DNA of 64,000 nt from a bacterium (GCA_023150945.1 JAKLJX010000013.1:1-64000); one strand, 5' to 3'; positions 7,536 through 16,603 are shown, numbered from the stretch's first letter. Numbers and translations are program-made. The notes: generated from the letters alone by a model not told the origin.

Positions 7536-8001
7536 TTACGGCGATCGTGTCCGTTTGGGCTCTATTTCACCAACCAGTTTCATGACGCCGCCACATTTGG
7601 GACAACACACGGTGTGAGTTTCGCGCTCCTCGGCCGCTTCCGTGCTGGCAATGTCGGTTGGCTCTGTCGCGACGGGTTTGACGTGCAGCAGTTCTTTGAC
7701 TTTCTCCAAACGCTTCCGATGCGACGAAGACAGAAAGCCGTAGTGGCGCACTTTGATGAAGCGGTGCGGCAAGACGTGCTGCAAGAAGCGGCGGATTCAC
7801 CCCGTGAGATACTGCTGTGCTTAAGGAGTCTTTAATCAGTGTTATGATGATCTCACGGGGTGAACTCTTCCGCCGAGATTGTCTCGGTCTGCAGTTGTTT
7901 AGTCTCGCCGTCGCGATATCGAAGCGTCACTTCGGGATATTGTTCTGGGGTCGGATGGGCGCGATCCGATTCGCGCGCCGAGCGGAAACGATCAAAGCAT
8001 G
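7536..8001 (-). pseudogene. IS91-type (Y2) transposase C-terminal remnant, interrupted by a 65-bp insert
   Basis: Read on the minus strand, about 8001 to 7865 encodes the VTLRYRDGE ... ETISAEEF segment. Skipping the 65-bp palindromic insert restores the codons ATC CGC CGC, and the protein continues FIRRFLQHVLPHRF and VRHYGFL, then a C-terminal CPKCGG zinc-ribbon-like tail ending at 7536. These are hallmark blocks of the C-terminal part of IS91/IS801-type transposases. The catalytic N-terminal half is missing, and the insert creates a stop (TGA), so the gene is dead. Confidence 0.75.
7796..7864 (+). repeat. MITE-like palindromic insert in the IS91 remnant
   Basis: Perfect 15-bp inverted repeats TTCACCCCGTGAGAT (7796-7810) and ATCTCACGGGGTGAA (7850-7864) flank a 39-bp AT-rich centre. 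Removing about 65 bp (7796-7860) rejoins the transposase reading frame exactly, so this is an insertion rather than native sequence. It encodes nothing. No clear direct target duplication is visible. Confidence 0.65.
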
Positions 8002-8083
8002 TTTCGTTCGGTTAAGCAGCAACACTCGTCTATACAAATCTCACATGGCAAACGCAAGCAACGATGGAAAGAGAGTGAATCCG

Positions 8084-9172
8084 ATGAATCTCGCATTGGT
8101 GCAAGAGAAGGCAAGCAGGGTTTACGAATACATGAAGCGAGGAACCGCAGGCTTGACCCGGGAAACCGCCAATGCGGTGGACCATGATCCTGCCAGTTGG
8201 GGGATGGATATTGATGATTGGGACTGGAACGCGGGGGTCGGCATGATCGCAATTTCCGACTATTATGAAAAGACGCAAGAGCCAAAAGTATTGGAGTACA
8301 TTGCAAATTGGGTCGCCAAGAACAAGCACCAGTGCGAAAAGAGAGACCACGTCAACTACTTGGCGCCGCTGGCCATTTATCCGGATATGTATTTGAGAAC
8401 CCAAGAGCCGTACTATCGGGAAACCGCGGTCGAATACGCGGACTGGGTCATGGCCAATGCGGCGAGATCCACAGACGGTGTGTTCTTCCACGGCGCGTCG
8501 GTTTCGGAAGAGGTGTGGGCAGATACGGTATTCATGGCCTTGGTCTTCTTGTCACGCACGGCCAAACTCACGGCAAATATCAAAATCGCCGAGCAAGTCC
8601 TCAAACAATTGCTTTCCCATCTGCAACTCCTGCAGGATAAGGAAACCGGGATTCTGTATCATGGCTATCATTGTGTGGGAAGGCATCACATGTCGGGCGC
8701 CCTCTGGACCAGAGGAAATTCCTGGGTGGTGATTGGAACTCCAATCATCATCGAGACGCTACGTGATATGGTGGAAGTGCCGACGGAAATCCCGAGCAGA
8801 TATAAAAGACTGGTGGAGGGTATTTTGCGCTACCACGCCGGCAATGGTCTATGGCACACCGTGATGGATCGGCCTGATTTCTATCAGGAGACCTCCGGCA
8901 GTGCCGGCATTGCCGGAGGCATCATGAAAGCGGTGCGTCTCCAAATTCTGGAGCCCGGCGCGATGGCAAGTGCCCTCAAAGCGATGGAAGCCGTGATCAC
9001 CAAGATTAATCCTGAAGGCGCCGTCGAGGGCGTCTCAGGAGGCACGCCCATCATGCCGACGATTGAGGCCTATGGCAAACTGACCCGCTATCCGACGCTT
9101 TACGGCCAGGGTTTGACGCTGCTGATGTTGAATGAATACATTTTTGAGAAAAAAGCGGAGGCCGGGGCTTGA
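8084..9172 (+). CDS. GH105/GH88-type unsaturated glycuronyl hydrolase
   Basis: Predicted (alpha/alpha)6-barrel enzyme of the YteR/YesR type, which removes the 4,5-unsaturated uronic acid left at the non-reducing end by polysaccharide lyases. Family marks are DWDWNAGV near residue 43, WADTVFMA near 136 (the family's catalytic aspartate lies in this W-x-D-x-x-F/M block), GALWTRGNSW and ETSGSAGIAGG. Its 362 residues equal the family norm. There is no signal peptide, so it is probably cytoplasmic. ATG 8084 follows GGAAAGAG; an in-frame ATG at 8045 is possible but lacks a ribosome site. It overlaps the next gene by 4 bp (TTGA), implying translational coupling. Confidence 0.85.
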   Translation: MNLALVQEKASRVYEYMKRGTAGLTRETANAVDHDPASWGMDIDDWDWNAGVGMIAISDYYEKTQEPKVLEYIANWVAKNKHQCEKRDHVNYLAPLAIYPDMYLRTQEPYYRETAVEYADWVMANAARSTDGVFFHGASVSEEVWADTVFMALVFLSRTAKLTANIKIAEQVLKQLLSHLQLLQDKETGILYHGYHCVGRHHMSGALWTRGNSWVVIGTPIIIETLRDMVEVPTEIPSRYKRLVEGILRYHAGNGLWHTVMDRPDFYQETSGSAGIAGGIMKAVRLQILEPGAMASALKAMEAVITKINPEGAVEGVSGGTPIMPTIEAYGKLTRYPTLYGQGLTLLMLNEYIFEKKAEAGA

Positions 9173-10047
9173 GTTCGACTTTACCCATTCGCATTGGCGT
9201 GCGGGCGCATGATTTCGGCTGCTTGCCGGCCGGTGAGCTTGCCGCCAAGATCGCGGCGCAGAATTTGGTCTGCGCGCAGCTCGCGCTTGGCAAGGCCATC
9301 GCCGGACTCAACTTGAAACCCGGCATTTTGAATCCTGGTCTTGCCTTTGAAATCGGAAGGGCGTTCCGCCAACAGGGCGTCCAAATCGCGGTGCTGGGCT
9401 GTTACGTCAATCCGATTCACCCCGATCCCGCGACGCGAAAAGCGCTGCTCGGACTTTTCAAGGAACACCTGCGCTACGCCCGCGATTTCGGCAACGGCCT
9501 GGTGGCGCTCGAAACCGGCTCGCTCAACGCGGATTATTCGCCGCATCCCGACAACCACAGTGAGGCCGCTTTTCAGCAAGCGCTCGCGAGCCTCGCCGAG
9601 CTGGCCGCGGAGGCGGAAAACTTCGGCGTCGTCGTCGGCATCGAGGCGGTTGCCTCGCACGTCGTTTCGACGCCGCAAAAAATGCGGCGGATGCTGGAGG
9701 CGGTCGCGTCGAACAACCTGCAGGTCGTTTTCGATCCGGTGAATCTGCTTTCAGTCGAGAATTTTCACGCGCAGGAGCGAGTTATCGGTGAAGCGTTCGA
9801 ACTTTTCGGCGAGCGGATTGCGATCATTCACGCGAAAGATTTCGTGGTCGAAAACGGCCAGCTCAGAAGTGCCAGCGCGGGCCGTGGCAAGCTGCGGCAC
9901 GATCTGGTGATGAAATTTGCCGTTGAAGAAAAGCCCGGCATCAGCATTTTGTTGGAAGATACCAGCCCGCAGACGGCGCGGGAAAGCCGGGATTTCTTGC
10001 GGCAGGTGGCAGAACAAGGGCGCCAGGCCAAATTTCAGACAAGCTGA
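9169..10047 (+). CDS. Sugar phosphate isomerase/epimerase family protein (xylose isomerase-like TIM barrel)
   Basis: 292 residues with the AP_endonuc_2/xylose-isomerase-like fold. Metal-ligand-type motifs are VALETGS (about 120), GIEAVASHVV (about 160), VVFDPVNLL (about 187) and AIIHAKDF (about 220), which supply the E, D/N, H and K/D residues typical of the family. It likely isomerises or epimerises a sugar or uronate released by the upstream GH105. The TTG start at 9169 overlaps that gene's stop. The last four codons (F-Q-T-S) lie inside a repeated sequence that recurs at 62286, so the native C-terminus may have been replaced by a repeat insertion. Confidence 0.8.
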   Translation: MSSTLPIRIGVRAHDFGCLPAGELAAKIAAQNLVCAQLALGKAIAGLNLKPGILNPGLAFEIGRAFRQQGVQIAVLGCYVNPIHPDPATRKALLGLFKEHLRYARDFGNGLVALETGSLNADYSPHPDNHSEAAFQQALASLAELAAEAENFGVVVGIEAVASHVVSTPQKMRRMLEAVASNNLQVVFDPVNLLSVENFHAQERVIGEAFELFGERIAIIHAKDFVVENGQLRSASAGRGKLRHDLVMKFAVEEKPGISILLEDTSPQTARESRDFLRQVAEQGRQAKFQTS

Positions 10048-10125
10048 ATGCTGAAGCCCGGCGGGCAGCACAAAGCCGTCAGCGGAACCGCAGAGTCGCA
10101 GAGAACGCTGAGCAAGGCGCCTTTC
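10020..10125 (+). repeat. Dispersed intergenic repeat, copy 1 (partner at 62278)
   Basis: GCGCCA, AAATTTCAGACAAGCT and GGGCAGCA-like blocks, followed by AACCGCAGAG-type sequence (ACCGCAGAGTCGCAGAGAAC), match 62278-62410 in the same order with different spacing. The 5' part overlaps the end of the isomerase gene. The CGCAGAGA words are a common intergenic repeat type in environmental genomes. Confidence 0.55.
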
Positions 10126-10253
10126 ATGTCTCGTCCTGGCCTGGTTTTCATGTTATGGTAGTTTGAACGCCTCGTCTTCGATCAAACTCTTTCCTCGCTC
10201 GCCGAGCCGCTGACACGGGTCGTGTGGCCCTCGTTTGCGGTGGATATTTTCCT

Positions 10254-11021
10254 ATGAAAGACATTCCAAAAGAAATAGTCGCACTCATCGACGAATTAGC
10301 CGGAGCACCAGGAACCGTGGCCGTTGTACTGGGAGGATCAAAGGCGTTGGGAACCAGCGATGCTGGAAGCGATTGGGACATTGGCCTCTATTACCGTGAC
10401 AAAATTGATCTGACTGCACTTGCTGCGCGGGGAACCGTCCATCCGCCCGGCACATGGGGACGACTCATGAACGGTGGAGCGTGGCTTCGTTGCGGCGCCG
10501 AGTGCGTTGATGTGATTTTCCGCGATTTGAATCAGGTCGAATATTGGACGCAGCGCGCAGAACAGGGCGAATTCGAAGTCGACCATTTGCTTGGGTATCT
10601 TGCGGGCGTTCCAACCTATCTCTTGACTGCCGAGCTTGCATCTTGCCGAGTGCTTTACGGGCACCTGAACGCTGTGCCATTTCCAGTCAAACTTGCGACC
10701 GCCGCGCCCTCCGTATGGCGATTCTGCAGATCGTTCAGTCTGGAATACGCCCGCATGCATGCGCGACGCGGCAATTACGTTGGGGCTGCCGGGCAGGTGG
10801 CAAAAGCCGTTATGGAAGAGGCGCACGCGCGGTTGTGTGAGCAGGCTCTTTGGATATGCAATGAAAAGCGCATTCTCCAGGAGGCCGGGTTGGCTCCCGT
10901 GAGTCGTCCTTTCGGTGAATTCCCAAGCGATCAGGAGGGGCTGGTGCGGTGGATCGATCAGATTGCCCATGAACTGGGCGTGCCAGAAGGAGAGCTCGCA
11001 CCATGGAATATTGGGGGTTGA
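10254..11021 (+). CDS. Nucleotidyltransferase-fold protein (MNT/aminoglycoside-type)
   Basis: 255 residues. The N-terminus contains the polymerase-beta-like signature GGSKALG followed by GSDWDIGLYY (residues about 28-46), which gives the G-S-x10-D-x-D metal site. A third acidic position may be the VDVIF aspartate near residue 91. The C-terminal half is helical, as in DUF4037- or kanamycin nucleotidyltransferase-like proteins. It would transfer a nucleotide to a small molecule or protein; the substrate is unknown. The ATG at 10254 is preferred over a GTG at 10224. It stands alone between a repeat-bearing spacer and the AraC gene. Confidence 0.7.
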   Translation: MKDIPKEIVALIDELAGAPGTVAVVLGGSKALGTSDAGSDWDIGLYYRDKIDLTALAARGTVHPPGTWGRLMNGGAWLRCGAECVDVIFRDLNQVEYWTQRAEQGEFEVDHLLGYLAGVPTYLLTAELASCRVLYGHLNAVPFPVKLATAAPSVWRFCRSFSLEYARMHARRGNYVGAAGQVAKAVMEEAHARLCEQALWICNEKRILQEAGLAPVSRPFGEFPSDQEGLVRWIDQIAHELGVPEGELAPWNIGG

Positions 11022-11120
11022 TAATTCGTTGCAGCAGATGGCCCTGAGGGCCGCGGCTGAGCTCAAACGCCAGACATACAGAATTCTTTGCGCCAACGAT
11101 TAACATAACCGAGTGCATAA

Positions 11121-12188
11121 GTGAGTCGTGATACGCTGTCGAACCTTCTGCGAGCCATCCGCCTGCGCGGCGCGATCTTTTATCGCGTTGAAGGAGTGAC
11201 GCCTTGGGTCGCGGAGGCGCCCCGGGGCACGGAGATCATCCCGGCGATCCTCCCCGAAGTGGATCATCTGATGGAGTTTCACGTCGTCGCGCGCGGTGCC
11301 TGCTGGGCTGGCATCGTTGGCGAGGATCCAATACGGCTTGGTGCGGGCGACTTCGTGATCTTTCCCCAAGGCGATGCCCACGTGATTTCCAGCAGCCCGG
11401 GTCTCCGTGCGGGGCGTCCGGATCTCGGCCTCTACTACGGCCCGCGACCGCCGCAGCTTCCCTATGTGCTGCGGGTATCCGCGCGCGGAACCGCAGAGGC
11501 CGATCCCGAACGCGACGAGCCGCCAACCACGATTATATGCGGCTTCATCGGATGCGACGCACGCCCTTTCAATCCGCTTCTAACGGCGCTGCCACGGATG
11601 CTGCGGGTGCCCGGACAGGCCGACGGCGGGAGTCCATGGCTCGCCGGCTTGCTGCAGGCCCTCGTCGATGAATCGAACCACAAGCGGCCCGGGGGCGAGG
11701 CCGTGCTTGAGCGCATGACCGAGATGATGTTTGTCGAGGCGCTCCGCCGCTATGCCGACACGCTCCCAACCGGCGAGACTGGCTGGCTCGCAGGCTTGGG
11801 CGACGATGCCGTAGGTCGGGCGCTCGCACTCCTTCACGAACGTCCCGGCGAGCCGTGGACGCTCGAACGCCTCGGAGAGGCCGCCGCGATCTCGCGCTCG
11901 ACGCTCCACGAGCGTTTCGTCCGCTTCCTCGGCCAGCCGCCGATGAAGTATCTGGCGCAATGGCGCATGCAGCTCGCCGCGCGCTTGCTCCGGGACACCG
12001 ACGCCAAAGTACTGGAGGTGGCGCTGGAAGTGGGATACGAGAACGAGACCGCCTTTGCGCGGGCCTTCCGGCGCGCAACCGGCCAGTCGCCCGGCGCCTG
12101 GCGCCGCGCCCGCCGCGCGCGACCCGGACGGCGCGGGGGTGGTAAACCCCTCACGCCGCCGGCGCGGCCACCGCGCGCTACCGCCTGA
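11121..12188 (+). CDS. AraC-family transcriptional regulator with N-terminal cupin
   Basis: 355 residues. The N-terminal cupin-type sensor (about 1-190) has FHVVARG and GAGDFVIFPQGDAHV blocks. The C-terminal double helix-turn-helix (about 235-335) has WTLERLGEAAAISRSTLHERF and a second recognition motif ending GYENETAFARAFRRATGQSPGAWR. Its closest type is the cupin_6/AraC regulators often next to small oxidoreductase or DinB-like genes. Start is GTG 11121. The DNA is noticeably richer in G+C than neighbours, and its 3' end overlaps the convergent DinB-like gene by 11 bp. The pair looks acquired. Confidence 0.85.
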   Translation: MSRDTLSNLLRAIRLRGAIFYRVEGVTPWVAEAPRGTEIIPAILPEVDHLMEFHVVARGACWAGIVGEDPIRLGAGDFVIFPQGDAHVISSSPGLRAGRPDLGLYYGPRPPQLPYVLRVSARGTAEADPERDEPPTTIICGFIGCDARPFNPLLTALPRMLRVPGQADGGSPWLAGLLQALVDESNHKRPGGEAVLERMTEMMFVEALRRYADTLPTGETGWLAGLGDDAVGRALALLHERPGEPWTLERLGEAAAISRSTLHERFVRFLGQPPMKYLAQWRMQLAARLLRDTDAKVLEVALEVGYENETAFARAFRRATGQSPGAWRRARRARPGRRGGGKPLTPPARPPRATA

Positions 12189-12660
12189 GTGCCGCGCGAA
12201 TGCGGGCGAGGTGATGGAAGCTGTGGCGCACGGCGTGATCCTCCAGCATGAACTGGCAGGTGAGCAGCGCCCCGCCGTAGAGCGAATTCGGCGCGATCTT
12301 ATCCAACTCGGCGTCAGTCATGGTACGGATCGTCTTCGCCGCCGCGGCCGCGTTCGTGCGCAGCAGGGTAACCGCCTCCTCGCGCGTGGTGCCATCGTGC
12401 TCGCGTGCATGGCCGGCGTTCATTTCGTGAACCGCGTCCCAGGTCACATCCGTCAGCGCGCCGCCGGCCGCAAGCTTCTGGGCCAGCTCGACTTCGAGCG
12501 GGTAGACGCTTGCGACGTGATGCACGACGACCCCGACTTTGCGGCCGTCTCGCGGCAGCCGCGTCTCCCATTCCGTCGGCGTCAGGCTGGAGGCGAACGT
12601 CGCAAGGGCAGCGGCACCCCTCTCAAGATTGGCGGCAAGGATTTCAGCTCGGGTACTCAT
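12178..12660 (-). CDS. DinB-like four-helix-bundle protein
   Basis: 160 residues, all-helical. Three spaced histidines (VVHHVAS near 46; an HAREH near 88; RHSFHHLARI near 147) match the metal-binding triad layout of DinB/YfiT-like proteins, which include metal-dependent thiol transferases and many uncharacterised enzymes. The ATG at 12660 is chosen; the frame stays open far upstream, but that extension (to 13245) crosses repeat sequence and has no family support. It is convergent with the AraC gene, is its probable target or partner, and shares its very high GC content. Confidence 0.75.
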   Translation of the reverse strand: MSTRAEILAANLERGAAALATFASSLTPTEWETRLPRDGRKVGVVVHHVASVYPLEVELAQKLAAGGALTDVTWDAVHEMNAGHAREHDGTTREEAVTLLRTNAAAAAKTIRTMTDAELDKIAPNSLYGGALLTCQFMLEDHAVRHSFHHLARIRAALRR

Positions 12661-13295
12661 GATTTCGATCTCCTTCGTTTGAGGCGCGACGCACCATGCG
12701 TGGCGCTGGCAACAATATAGCTCGAAGCACGGTCGTGAGACTCTTCCGGGAGTCCGCAGATCTGTGCCGGGATTCCGGGAGCACGATCGATCGGGCGCCT
12801 GTGCCTTCGGGAGATGAATCCTCGCGTCATAAGGGGGCCTTGCTAGTCGTCTGTATGTATCCACTCGATGAACCCCCACTTCTCTCTCGGTGAATCGCCT
12901 CGTATCTTCGCACAAAATTTGCCAGCAGAAGTCCCCTGTTGCCTCGCCGACAGCGGGCGCGTCGCAGCTCGCTTTGCCCCCGTCCAAACGTATCTTGCCA
13001 GCGGTCTGTATTTTCCGGCGAAGGCGTATCCATCCGGTGAACCCAGGTTGAAACTTGGCGAAGGCAGAGGTAATTTCGACATTTTTCCAGCGCCGATTTT
13101 GGCAGAGACCGGCCGGAAATGAAGACGGGATGGCGGTTGAAGCAATGGTGCTGTGGCTGGGCAAGATCTTTTGAGAGAGGACGCCTTTGCCCGGCGAGCT
13201 GAATTGAAGGGGAGAAAATGAACTACCGAGGTTGAGGGGGAACAAAGGGGAATATCAAATGGCAAGGCCTCTTGAGACTGGGCCAATGCCCAATC
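12661..13295. other. Intergenic region with dispersed repeat copy A
   Basis: No convincing gene. Frames are open only because the sequence is GC-rich. It contains minus-strand copy A of the ~95-bp dispersed repeat (12855-12950). A partial match to its end (TTCACCGGATGGATACG) lies near 13025-13045 on the minus strand. Confidence 0.5.
12855..12950 (-). repeat. Dispersed ~95-bp repeat, copy A
   Basis: On the minus strand it reads GGCGAGGCAACAGGG ... TTTTGTGCGAAGATACGA ... GCGATTCACCGAGAG ... GGTTCATCGAGTGGATACAT. It aligns end to end with copy B (13824-13919, plus) and, more diverged, with copy C (19486-19577, plus). In the shared frame the translations resemble each other (EDTRRFTEREVGVHRVDT here), so it could be a decayed coding fragment rather than pure noncoding repeat. 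Confidence 0.6.
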
Positions 13296-13525
13296 TCAAG
13301 AGTTCGGCGTGCGCCAGTTTTGCGGAAGCAGCTCGGCGATCTTGTTGATGGGATGGTCCGGCAGGCGGTTGAGAATGTTTCTCAGATAGGCGAAGGGCTC
13401 CACCTGATGCAGCTTGGCGGTGGCCAGGAGCGTGTCGATAATCGCCGCGCGCCCTCATGGGAACCTGCGAGGAGATAGTTGCGGCGTCCGATCAAAACCG
13501 GACGAATGGCATTCACGACAGAAGC
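13296..13525 (-). pseudogene. IS66-family transposase C-terminal remnant, frameshifted
   Basis: Two minus-strand frames together give the IS66 C-terminus: NAIRPVLIGRRNYLLAGSHEGARR (about 13520-13455), then after a frameshift AAIIDTLLATAKLHQVEPFAYL and the closing HPINKIAELLPQNW ending at 13296. The last block is the IS66_C signature. The rest of the transposase is absent, so it is an old fragment. Confidence 0.75.
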
Positions 13526-14072
13526 TCTTGCGCGTGCAGGTGGCGTGGGAATAAAGCTAGAAGTTGAGACGCGAGAAGAGCGGAATCGAGACTCATCTGC
13601 GGTCGCGTGCAGCAGGTGGGCGGCTCAAGCTGGAACGAGACGAAGCTCGGAGCAGAGGCGCATGAATTGGGGACCCGGCCTTCGGCGACGCGGTACTCTC
13701 GGAGTCAGGCGAGAAACGTGGGGTAAGCCACCATTTCCTGCTGGCAAAACTCCCTTTGGGTCAGACTGCTGGCAAGATGCTTCTTGACAATGGCAATGCA
13801 AGCCGCGGGGCGCACCCGCCGTTTGCGAGGCAACATGGAATTCGTCCTGGGAGTTTTTGCGCGAAGCTATGAAGCGATTCACCAAAAGGCAAAACGTGGT
13901 TCACCGAGTGGATACATTTCATTTGAAAAGGGCAGCAACAGTTATTCTGTCGCTGCCCATTCCATTACCCGGCGCGCGAAGAAGCTGCCTGGCGGCGGCA
14001 CCATCGACCGCGCAGTATCAACAACACGCTCACCGGGCAAGTTCATTCACGGCACGAGGCGTGCGGCGGTCT
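13526..14072. other. Intergenic region with dispersed repeat copy B
   Basis: No gene recognised. It holds copy B of the dispersed repeat at 13824-13919. TGCTGGCAA-type words occur twice near 13738 and 13772. It separates the IS66 fragment from the convergent-side end of the pal gene. Confidence 0.45.
13824..13919 (+). repeat. Dispersed ~95-bp repeat, copy B
   Basis: GCGAGGCAACATGG ... GTTTTTGCGCGAAGCTATGA ... GCGATTCACCAAAAGG ... GTGGTTCACCGAGTGGATACAT. Near-identical in order to copy A, with about 75-80 percent matching by eye. One frame reads REAMKRFTKRQNVVHRVDT, parallel to copies A and C. Confidence 0.6.
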
Positions 14073-14642
14073 TCATTGATTGGAATCTGAAAAGCGCGGT
14101 TGTGTCCTGACCACAAATTCTGCCCGCCGGTTTTGCGCCCAAGCCTGCTCGTTGTGATCCGGATTGACGGGCCGCTCCTTGCCGTAGCTGACGGTGCTCA
14201 ATCGTGAACCATCGACTCCCAACAACACCAGATAGTCTTTGACGGCGCGCGCTCGTCTGTCGCCCAGCGCCAAATTGTATTCAATCGTACCACGCTCATC
14301 GCAGTGTCCCTCGATCACAACCTCAAAGTTGGAACGTTGTCGCAGCGCCTGCGCGTTGGTTGCCAGCACCTCGCGCATCATGGGAGTGATGTCGTACCTG
14401 TCGAAGTCGAAATAGACTTTTTCCAGGGCCGGAACTGCCGTTTTCGGCAGAGCAGGTTCGGGCGTCTCGGGCTCCGTCTGTTTCGGTGACGAGACCGGCG
14501 CTGGTGTCGTGATCGCGGGCGCCGGCGCGTCCGCTGTCTTGACCGCTTTGCGACCGCCGCATCCGGTGGTGAAGAGCAAGACCGCAGCCAGCGCCAGGCT
14601 GATCGGCATCACCGCGGCCAGTCTTTTCCATAGCAAAGGCAT
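14073..14642 (-). CDS. pal: Peptidoglycan-associated lipoprotein Pal (OmpA-like)
   Basis: 189-residue outer-membrane lipoprotein that binds peptidoglycan and links to the Tol system. An N-terminal signal with a lipobox-like FTTGC puts the lipidated Cys at 28. A Pro/Ala-rich linker runs to about 75, then the OmpA domain has YFDFDRYDI, EGHCDERGTIEYNLALGDRRA and a final AQNRRAEFV. These are the diaminopimelate-binding loop residues of Pal. The ATG at 14642 is chosen for the GGAGG 5 bp upstream; an in-frame ATG at 14654 is less likely. No tolB neighbour is present, so the gene is isolated here. Confidence 0.9.
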   Translation of the reverse strand: MPLLWKRLAAVMPISLALAAVLLFTTGCGGRKAVKTADAPAPAITTPAPVSSPKQTEPETPEPALPKTAVPALEKVYFDFDRYDITPMMREVLATNAQALRQRSNFEVVIEGHCDERGTIEYNLALGDRRARAVKDYLVLLGVDGSRLSTVSYGKERPVNPDHNEQAWAQNRRAEFVVRTQPRFSDSNQ

Positions 14643-15181
14643 GTCTACCTCCATGAGTTTTGGAACCAAGGGGCCTTGTTGTTTACATGAAAGAGCAGAG
14701 GGCGGCAACGCTTCAGCGGCCCGCGCGTGCTCCCGCTGTGCTCCGCATCTGGTGATCGCCGGCCGTTCCGGACCTGGAGTTGACGGATGCTTTCATTTCG
14801 ATCGCGTGAGAATGGTTGTCCCGTTCTACGTGACGGAGAGAAGCCGGTTGGTACGCAGCGATTAATCGTTCTGCGTCAGGCCGGCTAGGGAACCGTAGGA
14901 TATAGTCTCCAGTTTGTGACGGCCTTTCATATAATCGGACAAGACAAAGTTCATGCCACGGACGCCGCAAGTCGTTTTGGAATTTGTGATTGATTTTTGG
15001 TGGCTTGTCATCGTGCCAAACCAGGTCAAGGGCATCTCTTCGCAAAGTTGGTGTAAGGATTCCAGACACGCTGACCAAACTGCTAACACTCCAAAAAAAT
15101 CAAGCTTCCCGGCATCGCCCAGGAAGCCTGCATCCTGCCACACTTGCCGCTGCCGTCGGCTCTGCTGCTTGAACGCGGCAC
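14643..15181. other. Intergenic region upstream of pal
   Basis: About 540 bp between the pal start and the end of the ntrC-like gene. Several short overlapping frames exist on both strands with no family resemblance. Nothing convincing was recognised; it presumably contains the pal promoter on the minus strand. Confidence 0.4.
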
Positions 15182-16603
15182 TCACGCCTTTTGCACGATG
15201 ACTTCCGACTTAATGCCGTACCTTTCAATGCGATCGTGCAGCATGACGCGGGAGATGCCCAGAAGCTGGGCCGCCCGGACTTGGTTGCCGCCGGCCTTCT
15301 GCATCGCGGCCAGGATCAACTCGCGCTCGAGCTCGGACATAACCGTTTCGTAGAGCTTGCCATGATACTGTTCCAGGTCGCCGCTGACGAACAGGGCCAG
15401 GCGGCCGGGGCTGGGAGTTGCGGCCGGTCTCTCGGCGCGACGCAGATCTTCGGCAATCACCTCAGGCGTGATCACGTTGCTCTTGCACAGCAAGATCGCA
15501 CGCTTCAGGACATTCTCCAGTTCCCGCACGTTGCCGGGCCAGTTGTAGGCCTGCAGCAGTTGCAGCGTTTCCGGCGCCAGCGAGACCGGCCCGCTCTTCA
15601 GCTCAATCGCGTATTTGTTGACAAAGTACTGGATCAAGTCCGGCAAATCCTCCTGGCGGGCGCGCAACGGCGGCAGAGGGATGGTAATGACTTTGAGGCG
15701 ATAGTAGAGATCTTCCCGAAAGATCTTTGTCGTAATGGCAGTTTCGAGATTCTTGTTGGTGGCGGCGATGATCCGCACGTCGCAGCGTATCGTCTCGTCG
15801 CCGCCCAGGCGCTCAAATGTGCCCTCTTGCAGAACGCGCAGCAATTTGGCCTGTGTGGAGAGGCTCATGTCGCCGACTTCATCGAGAAACAGCGTGCCGC
15901 CGTCGGCTTGCTGGAATTTGCCGATTTTGCGTTTGGCAGCGCCGGTGAACGCTCCCTTTTCAAACCCAAACAGCTCGCTCTCCAGCAACGTTTCCGGAAT
16001 GGCGGCACAATTCACCGCGAGAAAAGGCTGGTGGGCGCGCCGGCTGTGGTGGTAAATCGCACGCGCAACCAGCTCTTTGCCAGTGCCGCTCTCACCCACT
16101 AGCAGAATGCCGACGTCGCTTGCCGCCACCCGGCCGATCATTTTATAGACTTCCTGAATCGCCCGGCTCTTGCCGACGATGTGATCTGCGGAAGGGGCGC
16201 CGGCGAGAGGTGGCGTTAACAGGACTTCTGTGCGCATCAAACGGCCCACCTCAAGCGCCTCGTCGATCAACGCCTGCATACGCGGGATGTCAAACGGCTT
16301 TTCGATATACTCGTAGGCGCCGTGTTTCATCGCTGCGATCACGCGATCGCTGCTGCCATAGGCGGTGATGATCAACACAGGCGTTCTCGGCGCAAAGCTT
16401 TTGATTTGCTGCAACACCTCCAAACCGGAAAGGCCCGGCATCTGGATGTCGAGAATCACCAAGTCCGGCGTCTCCGCTTTCAGCCGGATCAGTGCCTGCT
16501 CGCCATCGCAGGCTTCCAGAACCTCGTACGCCGGCGCGCGCAGCAGCTTCTTGAAGGAGTAGCGGACGCTTTCTTCGTCGTCCACAATGAGAACCTTGTG
16601 CAT
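15182..16603 (-). CDS. Sigma-54-dependent NtrC-type response regulator
   Basis: 473 residues in classic order. The receiver domain (phosphoacceptor in VILDIQMPG, D52; KPFD lysine near 104) is followed by an AAA+ sigma-54 activator domain with Walker A GESGTGKE (about 174), the sigma-54 contact loop GAFTGA (about 221), Walker B GGTLFLDEVGDM and a GNVRELENV block. A Fis-type HTH (GGNQVRAAQLLGISRVMLHDRI) closes it. It activates sigma-54 promoters when phosphorylated, most likely by the histidine kinase encoded just upstream on the same strand (43-bp gap). Target genes are unknown. Confidence 0.95.
   Translation of the reverse strand: MHKVLIVDDEESVRYSFKKLLRAPAYEVLEACDGEQALIRLKAETPDLVILDIQMPGLSGLEVLQQIKSFAPRTPVLIITAYGSSDRVIAAMKHGAYEYIEKPFDIPRMQALIDEALEVGRLMRTEVLLTPPLAGAPSADHIVGKSRAIQEVYKMIGRVAASDVGILLVGESGTGKELVARAIYHHSRRAHQPFLAVNCAAIPETLLESELFGFEKGAFTGAAKRKIGKFQQADGGTLFLDEVGDMSLSTQAKLLRVLQEGTFERLGGDETIRCDVRIIAATNKNLETAITTKIFREDLYYRLKVITIPLPPLRARQEDLPDLIQYFVNKYAIELKSGPVSLAPETLQLLQAYNWPGNVRELENVLKRAILLCKSNVITPEVIAEDLRRAERPAATPSPGRLALFVSGDLEQYHGKLYETVMSELERELILAAMQKAGGNQVRAAQLLGISRVMLHDRIERYGIKSEVIVQKA

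Noticed and set aside
12661-13245. N-terminal extension of the DinB-like gene to 13245
   Set aside because: The extension crosses a dispersed repeat and lacks family similarity; ATG 12660 gives the normal DinB length.
14862-15185. 107-residue minus-strand frame upstream of pal
   Set aside because: Overlaps other equally open frames, no conserved motif, no ribosome site.
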